Below, piece after piece: positions 7,930 through 16,289 of a stretch of 64,000 bases of DNA. Each line of letters begins with the position of its first letter. The first letter of the stretch is position 1. Origin of the DNA: Acidaminococcus timonensis (lineage in GTDB: Bacteria > Bacillota > Negativicutes > Acidaminococcales > Acidaminococcaceae); contig NZ_FNWH01000006.1 of assembly GCF_900106585.1 (NCBI RefSeq), forward strand, positions 1 to 64,000, written 5' to 3'. A model generated the notes under the pieces. That model was not told the origin of the DNA. It saw nothing but the letters and a program-made list of their open reading frames with translations, and made no database searches. A program made the translations under genes and the position numbers.

Positions 7930-8808
7930 ATGAAAATCAAATTCACCAAGATGCATGGCTGTGGGAACGACTATGTGTATGTGGACTGTATGGATAAAAT
8001 GCTGCCCAATCCCGGCAAAATTTCAGAATTTGTCAGCCGCCGTCGGTTCGGTATCGGTTCTGACGGACTGATCTGCATCTGCCCTTCGGATAAGGCAGAT
8101 TTCCGGATGCGGATGTTCAATGCCGATGCATCGGAAGGGAAGATGTGCGGAAATGGCTCCCGGTGCATTGCCAAATACGTATATGACAAGGGACTGACCC
8201 ATAAGGACACCATTACCCTGGAAACCCTGGGCGGAATCAAGACCATCCACATGACGGTGGAAAATGGCAAGGTGTCCATGGCCGAAGTGGATATGGGAAA
8301 AGCCATTACCGATACGAAGGACATTCCCATGGACTGGCCGGAAGCAACCTGCATTGACAGGGATGTGACCTTCACCCGTTCGGACGGGGTCAAATTCACA
8401 GTGCGGGGCACGGCCGTCTCCATGGGCAATCCCCATTTTGTCCTTTTCGTGGATGATGTGGATACGGCGCCGGTGGAAGCGATGGGAAAAGTCATCGAAC
8501 ATTCTTCTGTGTTCCCGGAACGGGTCAATGTGGAATTTGTCCAGGTGGTCCGCCCGGATTACGTCAAGTTCCGGGTCTGGGAGCGGGGCAGCGGGGAGAC
8601 CTGGGCCTGCGGCACCGGAGCTTGTGCTGTGGGGTATACCTGTGTGCATCTGGGAAAAGCCGGAAAACCCAATGAATTCCTGAAGGTGGAAGCCAAGGGA
8701 GGACTGCTGCAGGTGAAGGCGGAACAGGATGACACCATCATCCTGAAGGGACCGGCTGCCACCGTGTACGAAGGGGTCATCGATCTTCCGGAAGATTTAT
8801 TGAAATAA
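7930..8808 (+). CDS. dapF: Diaminopimelate epimerase
   Basis: A 292-residue cytoplasmic enzyme that converts LL- to meso-diaminopimelate for lysine and peptidoglycan. The two catalytic cysteines are visible: Cys73 in MCGNGSRC and Cys227 in WACGTGACA. I start at ATG 7930 (MKIKFTKMHGCGNDY), which matches the family N-terminus and follows GAGGGGG. An extended -10 element, TGATATAAT, lies at 7888-7895. The gene is followed by dapL, which supplies its substrate. Confidence 0.97.
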   Translation: MKIKFTKMHGCGNDYVYVDCMDKMLPNPGKISEFVSRRRFGIGSDGLICICPSDKADFRMRMFNADASEGKMCGNGSRCIAKYVYDKGLTHKDTITLETLGGIKTIHMTVENGKVSMAEVDMGKAITDTKDIPMDWPEATCIDRDVTFTRSDGVKFTVRGTAVSMGNPHFVLFVDDVDTAPVEAMGKVIEHSSVFPERVNVEFVQVVRPDYVKFRVWERGSGETWACGTGACAVGYTCVHLGKAGKPNEFLKVEAKGGLLQVKAEQDDTIILKGPAATVYEGVIDLPEDLLK

Positions 8809-8901
8809 ATGAGGCAGGAATTGACATTCCCATCCTGCTACTTTACAATAAATAAAGGTTTGCAGTTGAAAAAGAACGTTTCGTATTAAAGGAGAAAAAA
8901 T

Positions 8902-10101
8902 ATGGCATTGGTAAATGGTAATTTCGCAAAATTAAAGGAAAGCTATCTGTTTTCGGATATCGCTGCCCGGGTCAAGGCTTTCACGGAAGCCCATCCGGAT
9001 AAAAAAATCATTAAAATGGGCATCGGGGATGTAACCCTGCCTCTGGCGCCTTCCGTCATCGAAGCCATGACCAGGGCGGTGCAGGAAATGGGCCACAAGG
9101 AAACCTTCCGGGGCTATGGTCCGGAACAGGGCTATGAATTCCTCCACGAAGCCATTGTGAAGTACTATGCCCGTCATGGAGTACAGCTGGAAACCAAGGA
9201 CATCTTTGTCAGCGACGGTGCCAAGAGCGACTGCGGCAATATTACCGATCTGTTCGATGACAGCAATGTGATCCTGGTTCCGGATCCTGTATACCCTGTG
9301 TATGTGGATACCAACGTCATGCGGGACCGGAAGATCCTGTATATGAACGGGACTCCGGAAAACGATTTCCTGCCCATGCCGGATCCCTCTGTGAAGGCCG
9401 ATATCATCTATCTGTGCTCCCCCAACAACCCCACCGGCGCTGCCTATAACAAGGAACAGCTGAAGGCATGGGTGGACTATGCGCTGAAGAACGATGCCAT
9501 CATCCTGTATGATGCGGCCTATGAAGCTTTCATCACCAACCCGGATATGCCCCGGAGCATCTATACCATCCCCGGTGCCAAGGATTGCGCCATCGAATTC
9601 TGCTCTTTCTCCAAGACGGCAGGGTTCACCGGTACCCGGTGTGGGTATACCGTGGTGCCCCAGCAGCTGACCCGGAAATCTCCGGAAGGCAAGGAAATGA
9701 GCCTGAACAAGATGTGGCTGCGCCGTCAGACCACCAAATTCAACGGGGTCAATTACATCGTGCAACGGGGCGCGGAAGCGGCACTGGCGCCTCTGGGCGA
9801 AAAAGAATGCGGGGACATGCTGGACTACTATCGGGAAAATGCCCGTATGATGATGGCCACCTTCGATAAAAAGGGGTACAAGTACTACGGCGGTGTATAT
9901 TCTCCCTACGTTTGGGTGAAGTGCCCCAACGGCATGGGCAGCTGGGAATATTTCGACCATCTGCTGAATGACCTGGCCATTGTAGGTACGCCCGGTGCCG
10001 GCTTCGGTAAAATGGGCGAAGGCTATCTGCGCCTGAGCGCTTTCGGGACCCATGAAGGCACGAAAGAAGCCATGGAACGGATCGAAAAGGACAGCATTTG
10101 A
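8902..10101 (+). CDS. dapL: LL-diaminopimelate aminotransferase
   Basis: A 399-residue PLP-dependent fold-type I aminotransferase. It makes LL-diaminopimelate from tetrahydrodipicolinate and glutamate in one step, bypassing the acyl-intermediate pathways. The PLP lysine is Lys238 in SFSKTAGFTGTRCGY, and SPNNPTG and YDAAYEAF are also conserved. RBS AAAGGAG. It lies next to dapF, so the last two steps of meso-DAP synthesis are together. Confidence 0.96.
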   Translation: MALVNGNFAKLKESYLFSDIAARVKAFTEAHPDKKIIKMGIGDVTLPLAPSVIEAMTRAVQEMGHKETFRGYGPEQGYEFLHEAIVKYYARHGVQLETKDIFVSDGAKSDCGNITDLFDDSNVILVPDPVYPVYVDTNVMRDRKILYMNGTPENDFLPMPDPSVKADIIYLCSPNNPTGAAYNKEQLKAWVDYALKNDAIILYDAAYEAFITNPDMPRSIYTIPGAKDCAIEFCSFSKTAGFTGTRCGYTVVPQQLTRKSPEGKEMSLNKMWLRRQTTKFNGVNYIVQRGAEAALAPLGEKECGDMLDYYRENARMMMATFDKKGYKYYGGVYSPYVWVKCPNGMGSWEYFDHLLNDLAIVGTPGAGFGKMGEGYLRLSAFGTHEGTKEAMERIEKDSI

Positions 10102-10159
10102 TTTCTGCTCTCAGTTTCACATACAATATGATCATAGAAAGAGAAAGGGTGTAGGAAAC

Positions 10160-10603
10160 ATGAAAAAATTGATTCTGATGCTGACGGCTGTACTGTCTCT
10201 GGGAATGGCAAGCCTGGGCTTTGCCAGCCCGGCCAGTGATCTGCTGGCCCAGGAAGAAGTGACCACTACGAAAGTGATCAAACTGATCCAGGGCAAAGGC
10301 CAGCTGGCTGATGCAGCTGCCGGCTTTTCTCCGGAACTGCAGAAGAACTTCAACGCAGCCGCTCTGAACAACATGAAAAACGGCGTGACCAACCAGCTGG
10401 GGGGCATCAGCAACCTGAAACTGGTGCGCCTGGACAAATTCCAGGATGCTGACCGTCTGATCTACATCGGCGATGCGAAAAAGGCTCCCAATGTGCAGAT
10501 GACTTTCGTATTCAGCACCAAGGGCAGAAAAGCCCAGCTGCAGGGCCTGAACCTGGTACCGGTAGAAGTGAAACAAGTACCGGCTCAGCAGGCTTCCAAA
10601 TAA
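10160..10603 (+). CDS. Small exported protein, unknown function
   Basis: 147 residues with a signal peptide (MKKLILMLTAVLSLGMASLGFA, cut before SPAS). The mature part is an alpha/beta domain with QKNFNAAALNNMKNG and a strand-rich half (DRLIYIGDAKKAPNVQMTFVFS), ending in a Gln/Ala-rich tail. No catalytic motif is visible. The start at 10160 follows GGGTGTAGGAAAC. It is separated from dapL by 58 bp and may be co-transcribed. I recognise no family. Confidence 0.8.
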   Translation: MKKLILMLTAVLSLGMASLGFASPASDLLAQEEVTTTKVIKLIQGKGQLADAAAGFSPELQKNFNAAALNNMKNGVTNQLGGISNLKLVRLDKFQDADRLIYIGDAKKAPNVQMTFVFSTKGRKAQLQGLNLVPVEVKQVPAQQASK

Positions 10604-10612
10604 GCTGAACGC

Positions 10613-10653
10613 AAAAAACAGGCTGTCGCCAATTGGCGGCAGCCTGTTTTTTT
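10613..10653. terminator. Bidirectional terminator
   Basis: AAAAAACAGGCTGTCGCC pairs with GGCGGCAGCCTGTTTTTT around AATT with one mismatch. It ends the plus-strand exported-protein gene, and its distal arm abuts the stop codon of minus-strand potD. Confidence 0.9.
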
Positions 10654-11714
10654 TATCGGATCGTCTTCAGTTCTGTCCAGTACCGGTCGTACATGGTAAT
10701 GGCATCTCCGATGTCATGGAGCCATTCCCCTTCTTTCAGGTGGGTGATGGCGGCATTCAGCATGGGGTCTTCCAGATATTCCTGAGAGTGGTATTGTTTG
10801 GCGTTGCCGTTGGGATCGTTATACCCGATGGCTTCGTAGTTTTTGGCACTGACCTGGGGGTCGAACAGGAAGTTGATGAATTCCTCTGCCAGTTTCTTGT
10901 GTTTGGCGCCCCTGGGAATGGCCAGGGTATCGGCCCACACCAGGGTCCCTTCTTTGGGAATGACAAAACCCAGGTTGGGGTTCTCGTGGTAACTGTAGGA
11001 AGCGTCCCCGGACCACATGGTTCCGATCCAGGCTTCCTCGGCAATGAATTTCTGTTTGATGCCATCCGTATCGTAAGCCAGGATGTTGGGCACCAGCAGG
11101 GTCAGATCTTCATAGGCTTTCTTCAGCTGGGCAGGATCTGTGGAGTTATTGGACCAGCCGTTCTTCTTCAGGGCCATGCCGAACACTTCCCGGCTGTCGT
11201 TCAACAGGATCACCCGGCCTTTGTATTCCGGCTTCCACAGGTCATTCCAGGAAGTGGGAGGCTCCTTGATGTATTTCTTGTTGTACACGATTCCTGTCAT
11301 GCCCCAGGTGTAGACGACGGAATACTCTCCGTTGGGGTCGAAATCGGGATGCTGGAGGGCATCCATCACATTCCGTGCATTGGGAATGGCCTCTTTATCC
11401 AGTTTTTCCAGGAGATCCAGCTTGATCATGGTGGAAACCATATAATCGGACGGCTGGATCAGATCGTACTGGGCCCCGCCGGCCTGGAGCTTGGCCAGCA
11501 GTTCTTCGTTGTTGGCGAACACATCGTAGTTCACCTTGCAGTGGTACTTTTTTTCAAAGGCCTTGATCATTTCCGGGTCGAAGTTGTCGGCCCAGCTGAA
11601 CAGGTTCAAAACCTGTCTGTCATCGGTTTCCTCCGGTTTCTCTTTGCCGCAGCCGGTGAAGGCCATCAGCAGGAAAACCAGGAGTCCGCACAGCAGCCAT
11701 TGGATTTTCTTCAT
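10653..11714 (-). CDS. potD: Spermidine/putrescine-binding lipoprotein
   Basis: A 353-residue extracytoplasmic binding protein of a polyamine ABC transporter. It has a lipoprotein signal (MKKIQWLLCGLLVFLLMAFTGC, lipobox AFTGC) and family blocks LNLFSWADNFDPEMI, QPSDYMVSTMI and TWGMTGIVYNKKYI. It is the last gene of the potABCD operon, 6 bp after potC. Its Shine-Dalgarno AAAGGA lies in the potC end. Confidence 0.94.
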   Translation of the reverse strand: MKKIQWLLCGLLVFLLMAFTGCGKEKPEETDDRQVLNLFSWADNFDPEMIKAFEKKYHCKVNYDVFANNEELLAKLQAGGAQYDLIQPSDYMVSTMIKLDLLEKLDKEAIPNARNVMDALQHPDFDPNGEYSVVYTWGMTGIVYNKKYIKEPPTSWNDLWKPEYKGRVILLNDSREVFGMALKKNGWSNNSTDPAQLKKAYEDLTLLVPNILAYDTDGIKQKFIAEEAWIGTMWSGDASYSYHENPNLGFVIPKEGTLVWADTLAIPRGAKHKKLAEEFINFLFDPQVSAKNYEAIGYNDPNGNAKQYHSQEYLEDPMLNAAITHLKEGEWLHDIGDAITMYDRYWTELKTIR

Positions 11715-11720
11715 GCAGCA

Positions 11721-12518
11721 TCAGTCCTTTCGGGAAGAATGGAAATCCTTTTTCTGCAGCAGCTGGGAAATCACCACCAGGGAGATGGTGACCAGCATCA
11801 TGCAGGTGGAAAGGGCATTGATCTGGGGCGAGATCCCCCGCTTCACCATGGCGTAAATGTAAAGGGGCAGGGTGGTGGAGTTGGGACCGGCCACAAAGAA
11901 GCTGATGACGAAATCATCGATGGACAGGGTGAAAGCCATGAGAGCACCGGCGATGATCCCCGGTGCGATCATGGGCAGGGTCACATACCGGAAGGCATTC
12001 CAGGGGGTGGCATACAGGTCGCTGGCAGCTTCCTCCAGATCCTGCCGGCACCCTTCCAGACGGGCGCCTACAGTGATGATCACAAAGGAGATGCAGAAGG
12101 TGATGTGGGCTATGATCAGGGTGGGCCGCCCCAGGTTGATGCCCAGCTGGGAAAACAGGACCAGCAACGACAGCCCCATGACGATTTCCGGGATCAGGAT
12201 GGGCAGGTACAACAGGCTGTTGATCAGCAGCCTGCATTTATACTGATAGCGATGGAGGGCCAGGGCCGCCAGTGTGCCCATGACGGTGGACACTACGGTG
12301 GTGACAGAAGCAATCAGCAGACTGTTGCCCAGGGCTTCCAGTACCCGATCATTTTCCAGCAGCGCCGCATACCATTTGAAGGTAAAACCGGTCCATACCG
12401 CATTGATCCGGGAATCATTGAAGGAATACAGGGAAAGAATCAGGAGCGGCAGATACAGAAAAGCCAGGATGGCAAGGGAATAAGCCACCAGGGTGGCACT
12501 ACGCCAGTTTCTCTTCAT
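11721..12518 (-). CDS. potC: Polyamine ABC transporter permease PotC
   Basis: A 265-residue inner-membrane permease with six predicted segments. The cytoplasmic EAA loop is LEEAASDLYATPWNAFRYVTLP, where the ATPase PotA docks. It overlaps potB by 20 bp and forms the transmembrane channel with it. The C-terminus is the short basic tail FHSSRKD. Confidence 0.94.
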   Translation of the reverse strand: MKRNWRSATLVAYSLAILAFLYLPLLILSLYSFNDSRINAVWTGFTFKWYAALLENDRVLEALGNSLLIASVTTVVSTVMGTLAALALHRYQYKCRLLINSLLYLPILIPEIVMGLSLLVLFSQLGINLGRPTLIIAHITFCISFVIITVGARLEGCRQDLEEAASDLYATPWNAFRYVTLPMIAPGIIAGALMAFTLSIDDFVISFFVAGPNSTTLPLYIYAMVKRGISPQINALSTCMMLVTISLVVISQLLQKKDFHSSRKD

Positions 12519-13359
12519 GGGGGTGGCCTCCTTTCTGGGCCTGCAGGGCCTTGTAATACAGCACGATCATGATGAGGCTGAGCAGTGCCAGGATGATGGA
12601 CAGTGCCGACCCGAAAGGCCAGTCACGGGCGGACAGGAACTGGTTCTGGATCACGTTCCCCATCAGGGAGCTTTTGGCACCGCCCATGATGTCCGGCACT
12701 ACGAACATCCCCAGGGAGGAGATGAAAACCAGGATGGAGCCGGCGGCCACACCGGGCATGGTCAGGGGCAGCGTGATCTTCCGGAATGCCGTCAAAGAAC
12801 CGGCACCCAGATCACTGGCAGCTTCCAGCAGACGTTTGTCCATCTGTTCCAGAGAAACGTAGATGGGCAGGACCATGAAGGGAAGCAGCCCGTAGACCAT
12901 GCCGATGAGCACGGCAGTGTTGTTGTACAGCAGCTGCAGAGGCACTTCGATGGCACCGATGGACATGAGGAAGCTGTTTACCAGACCGTGGGCCCGGAGA
13001 ATGATCACCCAGGAATAGGAGCGGATCAGGAAATTGATCCAGAAGGGGATCATGACCAGGATGATGCCGGCCTGCTGCCATTTTTTTGGCAGGACCATGG
13101 CGATGGTGTAGGCCACCGGATAGCCCATGGCGAAGGTCAGCAGGGTGGTTAAAAAGGCGGTACCCAGGGTAAAGACGAAAATCTTCAGATACAGAGGCTC
13201 CAGGAACTGGATGTAGTTCTCCAGGGTCCAGTTGAAAACCACCTGGCCGTAGGGTGTACGGGAGGCGAAGGAGACGATCACCACAATCAGGAGGGGCAGG
13301 GCGAAGAACAGCCCCAGCCACCCCATGGCTGGCAGCACCAGCAGTTTGCCCCGCTTCAT
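12499..13359 (-). CDS. potB: Polyamine ABC transporter permease PotB
   Basis: A 286-residue permease that partners PotC. The EAA motif region is [24 protein letters not shown] start at ATG 13359 ([10 protein letters not shown]) because it overlaps the potA stop as ATGA and begins directly with the first hydrophobic segment. A longer upstream reading would add a non-homologous Gly/Pro-rich stretch inside potA. Confidence 0.94.
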   Translation of the reverse strand: MKRGKLLVLPAMGWLGLFFALPLLIVVIVSFASRTPYGQVVFNWTLENYIQFLEPLYLKIFVFTLGTAFLTTLLTFAMGYPVAYTIAMVLPKKWQQAGIILVMIPFWINFLIRSYSWVIILRAHGLVNSFLMSIGAIEVPLQLLYNNTAVLIGMVYGLLPFMVLPIYVSLEQMDKRLLEAASDLGAGSLTAFRKITLPLTMPGVAAGSILVFISSLGMFVVPDIMGGAKSSLMGNVIQNQFLSARDWPFGSALSIILALLSLIMIVLYYKALQAQKGGHPHEEKLA

Positions 13360-14360
13360 TTCGTCACCTGGACGCTGTCCTGGGGATTCCACCAGATACC
13401 GACCCGGTCGCCCAGATCCCAATCCCGGTGTTCATCATAATATTGGTAGGCAGTGATCACCTGCCGGTCGTCATCCAGCCGGATGAACAGCTTGTCAAAG
13501 GTGCCGCAGAACAGGATCTGTTCGATGGTCCCTGTATGGAGAGGCTTCTTTTCCGGAGGGGTCTCCTCGTTTTCAGCGGTCACCACCAGGAACTGGGGCC
13601 GGATGGCCAGCAGGCGGCTGTCATCGCCGGGTACAGGGAAAAAGTTGTTCTCGCCGATGAAGCTGGCAGCGAACCGGCTCCGGGGATACTGGTAGATCTT
13701 CTCCGGAGGATCGTCCTGCTCGATGCGGCCGCCGTTCACGATGATGACCCGGTCGCTCATGGTCAGGGCCTCTTCCTGGTCGTGGGTGACATAGATGAAG
13801 GTGATGCCCAGGCGCTGCTGCAGGCTCCGCAGTTCCACCTGCATGGTCTTCCGCAGCTTGTAGTCCAGGGCACCCAATGGTTCGTCCAGCAGCAATACTT
13901 TTGGATTGTTTACGAGAGCCCGGGCGATGGCGACCCGCTGCTGCTGGCCGCCACTCATCTGCTGGGGCTTCCGGTAACGCAGCTCCTCCAGCTGGGTCAG
14001 CTGCAGCACTTCGGCAATCCGTTTCTGCTGCTCCTGGCGGGGAACTTTTTTCATCAGCAGCCCGAAGCGGATGTTTTCTTCCACTGTCATATGGGGGAAC
14101 AGGGCATAATGCTGGAACACCATGTTCACATTGCGCTTGTAGGGGGCCAGTTGGGTGACCTCTTCGTCATCCAGAAAAATATGACCCGAAGTGGGCGTCT
14201 CCAGACCGGCAATCATGCGCAGTATTGTGGTCTTGCCACAGCCGGAGGGCCCCAGCAGGGTCACGAATTCTCCGTCGTAGATAGTCAGGTTAAGGGTGGG
14301 GATGATCAGGTTGTCTTCAAACTCCTTGGTGATCCCCACCAGACGAATCATTTCTTTCAT
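13356..14360 (-). CDS. potA: Polyamine ABC transporter ATPase PotA
   Basis: A 334-residue ABC ATPase with Walker [10 protein letters not shown], signature [15 protein letters not shown], Walker [13 protein letters not shown] and switch His in [11 protein letters not shown]-terminal TOBE-like domain (about 240-334) follows. It energises PotBC for uptake of spermidine or putrescine and is the first gene of the operon. MIRLV (fourth codon) is an alternative start. A minus-strand TATAAT lies at 14405-14400. Confidence 0.94.
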   Translation of the reverse strand: MKEMIRLVGITKEFEDNLIIPTLNLTIYDGEFVTLLGPSGCGKTTILRMIAGLETPTSGHIFLDDEEVTQLAPYKRNVNMVFQHYALFPHMTVEENIRFGLLMKKVPRQEQQKRIAEVLQLTQLEELRYRKPQQMSGGQQQRVAIARALVNNPKVLLLDEPLGALDYKLRKTMQVELRSLQQRLGITFIYVTHDQEEALTMSDRVIIVNGGRIEQDDPPEKIYQYPRSRFAASFIGENNFFPVPGDDSRLLAIRPQFLVVTAENEETPPEKKPLHTGTIEQILFCGTFDKLFIRLDDDRQVITAYQYYDEHRDWDLGDRVGIWWNPQDSVQVTK

Positions 14361-14460
14361 CTTTGATTCTCACGACCTTTCTTTCTTTACAATTCAATTA
14401 TTATAGCATGATTGGGTCCCCAGTTACAGAATAAAAATGCATTTTTGGCAGGGGAAGAAC

Positions 14461-14489
14461 TTGCTTTTTTTCTGCCCATGTAGTATACT
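14461..14489 (+). promoter_or_regulatory. Promoter of the rplU-prp-rpmA operon
   Basis: TTGCTT (14461-14466) and TATACT (14484-14489) are separated by 17 bp. The transcript would start near 14497, giving a leader of about 95 bases. Confidence 0.65.
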
Positions 14490-14497
14490 TTGAAGGC

Positions 14498-14590
14498 TGA
14501 ATGTGAATTTAGCACTACCGCACGGAGAGGTTCCGTAAAACTCCGTAGGGAGTTACCGCATCCGGCGAGTCTTGAATGAGGGAGGTGCAG
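14498..14590 (+). promoter_or_regulatory. Structured leader of rplU, candidate L21 leader
   Basis: The leader has compact complementary segments, notably ACTCC-GTAG-GGAGT and CGGAGAGGTTCCG, just before the ribosome-binding site GGGAGG. Firmicutes commonly control rplU by an L21-binding leader. The position and folding fit that, but I cannot match the consensus without a covariance search. Confidence 0.4.
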
Positions 14591-14592
14591 AT

Positions 14593-14904
14593 ATGTACGC
14601 TATTATCCGTACAGGTGGCAAACAGTACCGTGTCAGCGAAGGCGACGTACTGAATGTTGAAAAACTGAACGTTGAAGAAGGCCAGGAAGTCGTTTTTGAC
14701 GAAGTTCTGACTGTTGTCAACGATGGCGATGTAAAAGTGGGTACTCCTACCGTTGCAGGCGCTAAAGTAACCGCCAAGGTTGCTAAACAGGGCAAAGCCG
14801 ATAAGATCTTTGTTTTCAAATACAGAGCAAAATCCAACTATCGGAAACGCCAGGGTCATCGTCAACCCTTCACCCAGGTTGAAATCACTTCTATCGAAGC
14901 CTAA
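14593..14904 (+). CDS. rplU: 50S ribosomal protein L21
   Basis: 103 residues, normal length. The N-terminus [14 protein letters not shown] and the C-terminal [17 protein letters not shown] are diagnostic. I start at ATG 14593 after GGGAGGTG, not at an in-frame ATG 21 bases upstream. It is the first gene of the L21-Prp-L27 operon. Confidence 0.97.
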   Translation: MYAIIRTGGKQYRVSEGDVLNVEKLNVEEGQEVVFDEVLTVVNDGDVKVGTPTVAGAKVTAKVAKQGKADKIFVFKYRAKSNYRKRQGHRQPFTQVEITSIEA

Positions 14905-14907
14905 GCC

Positions 14908-15237
14908 ATGATCCAGGTAGATATCTACTACAACAATCGTGGCAGAATCAGACGATACACCGTGGCAGGACATGCAGAGTTCAATCCGGAAGGATTCGAT
15001 GAAGTTTGCTTTGCCGTATCGCTGGATACCCAGGTGGCCGCCAATGGCCTGAATGAAGTGCTCCACCGCAGGGTGGACTACTCCATTGACCAGGAAGCCG
15101 GTACCTTGGGAGTCTGTCTGGTGGATGAACCGGATGCAAAGACGGAAGCCATCCTGCAGACCATGGTCTGCGGTCTCCGTCATCTGCAGAAGACTTATTC
15201 GCCCGACTATCTCGTTATCAAAGAGCACAGGAGGTGA
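14908..15237 (+). CDS. prp: Ribosomal-processing cysteine protease Prp
   Basis: A 109-residue cytoplasmic protease that removes the N-terminal leader of L27. His22 (AGHAEF) and Cys34 (EVCFAVS) fall at the positions of the S. aureus Prp catalytic pair. It sits between rplU and rpmA, the standard Firmicutes arrangement, and its stop overlaps the rpmA Shine-Dalgarno. Confidence 0.94.
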   Translation: MIQVDIYYNNRGRIRRYTVAGHAEFNPEGFDEVCFAVSLDTQVAANGLNEVLHRRVDYSIDQEAGTLGVCLVDEPDAKTEAILQTMVCGLRHLQKTYSPDYLVIKEHRR

Positions 15238-15242
15238 ACATC

Positions 15243-15533
15243 GTGTTCGAATTAATCCTTCAATTACACGCCCATCATAAAGGGGGCGGCTCCACTTCCA
15301 ACGGCCGTGACTCCAATGCACAACGCATGGGCACGAAAGCACACAATGGTCAGCTGGTAACGGCTGGTTCCATCATTGTCCGTCAACGTGGCACCCGGTT
15401 CCACATGGGCCAGAACGTTGGCATGGGTAAAGACTACACCATCTATGCAAAGGTGGCCGGCAAGGTTGCTTTTGAAAGATGGGGTAAAGATCGTCGGAAG
15501 ATCAGCGTTTACCCGGTTGAAGCGGAAGCTTAA
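15243..15533 (+). CDS. rpmA: 50S ribosomal protein L27 with cleavable leader
   Basis: 96 residues from a GTG start at 15243, placed 8 bases after AGGAGG. The GTG at 15234 lies inside that Shine-Dalgarno. The core [20 protein letters not shown] is L27. The leader (M)FELILQLHA precedes it, so Prp should cut between Ala10 and His11. The usual cleavage motif is LQ(F/L)FA. Here the residue before Ala is His, a noticeable deviation. Confidence 0.95.
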   Translation: MFELILQLHAHHKGGGSTSNGRDSNAQRMGTKAHNGQLVTAGSIIVRQRGTRFHMGQNVGMGKDYTIYAKVAGKVAFERWGKDRRKISVYPVEAEA

Positions 15534-15540
15534 TCGCCAA

Positions 15541-15569
15541 AGAGTGTCGCAGCTGCGGCACTCTTTTTC
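15541..15569 (+). terminator. Terminator of the rplU-prp-rpmA operon
   Basis: AGAGTGTCGCA pairs with TGCGGCACTCT (one mismatch) across a 2-base loop, followed by a T-run. Confidence 0.8.
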
Positions 15570-15593
15570 TATATGAGAGCAAGGAGAACCATC

Positions 15594-15998
15594 ATGGAAG
15601 AAACCCTGCGGGAAACGGTACGCCAGTATCTGGGCGAAGGGCTCCGGAGCCTGGAACAGGAAGACATGGCGGATCTGGAGGGGAACCTGCTGCGTACCCG
15701 GCAGGCACAGCGGGACGAAGCAGCGGCGAAGGAACACTGCACCCCGGAAGAACTGCAGCAGCTGGAAGCCACACTGCATGCGCTGGAGGAAATGCCCAAA
15801 CTGGCAGCCAATGCCCGGGACTCTCTGCTGGACCTGGAAGGGGTCCGCTGTTATCCCTGCGGCCGGTTCCTGATCTTCTACCGGTACAATTCCAACTTCA
15901 ATGTGATCACATTGATCCGGCTGGCCCTGGATCATCCGGAATGGAACCCACTGATCCGGGATGGAAAACCTTTCCATGAAAATAGCAAGGCTTTTTAA
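15594..15998 (+). CDS. Uncharacterised 134-residue protein, weakly ParE-like C-terminus
   Basis: The start ATG 15594 follows AAGGAG. The N-terminal 80 residues are helical and Glu/Gln-rich (EELQQLEATLHALEEM). The last 45, beginning DLEGVRCYPCGRFLIFYRYN, resemble the end of RelE/ParE-fold toxins (R.FP.GR..IFYR). No antitoxin gene adjoins it: upstream is the L27 terminator and downstream the rpoB promoter. A toxin role is therefore only a suggestion. Confidence 0.7.
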   Translation: MEETLRETVRQYLGEGLRSLEQEDMADLEGNLLRTRQAQRDEAAAKEHCTPEELQQLEATLHALEEMPKLAANARDSLLDLEGVRCYPCGRFLIFYRYNSNFNVITLIRLALDHPEWNPLIRDGKPFHENSKAF

Positions 15999-16028
15999 AA
16001 AGAATTCATAAAAAGTTCACATGTATTC

Positions 16029-16058
16029 TTGAACAATTCCACTGTAATATGGTATAAT
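16029..16058 (+). promoter_or_regulatory. Promoter of the rpoBC transcription unit
   Basis: TTGAAC (16029-16034) and TATAAT (16053-16058) with an 18-bp spacer. Transcription would begin near 16065 and leave a leader of roughly 225 bases before rpoB. Confidence 0.7.
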
Positions 16059-16064
16059 TATCGT

Positions 16065-16227
16065 CCATGAAGTTTGTTACAAGCAGGATATATAGGTTTC
16101 GCGAGTGCTCAGTGGTTGGACATCGCGTTCCCGCTCAAGTGAGGAGAGGAGCACGAAATGCTGACTGAGAGACATTGCAAGATACAAGGCTGATCAATCT
16201 TAGTTGTGTTGACTGCCTTGTTTTTTT
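16065..16227 (+). ncRNA. rpoB leader RNA ending in an intrinsic terminator
   Basis: The transcript contains several short complementary blocks (GCGAGTGCTC and GAGGAGAGGAGCAC are examples). It ends with ACAAGGC (16184-16190) pairing to GCCTTGT (16215-16221), inner TCAA/TTGA pairs and seven T's. This is either an attenuator controlling rpoBC or an independent small RNA. I do not recognise an Rfam family. Confidence 0.5.
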
Positions 16228-16289
16228 ATGTGATAGATTCTTAGTACTTTCTTCGAATACCTGCCTAGAGAAAAGGAGTGAGAGACCAC

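Noticed and set aside
15594-15998. Toxin-antitoxin pair near rpoB
   Set aside because: Only a weak ParE-like C-terminus, no partner gene, and the N-terminal half is not typical.
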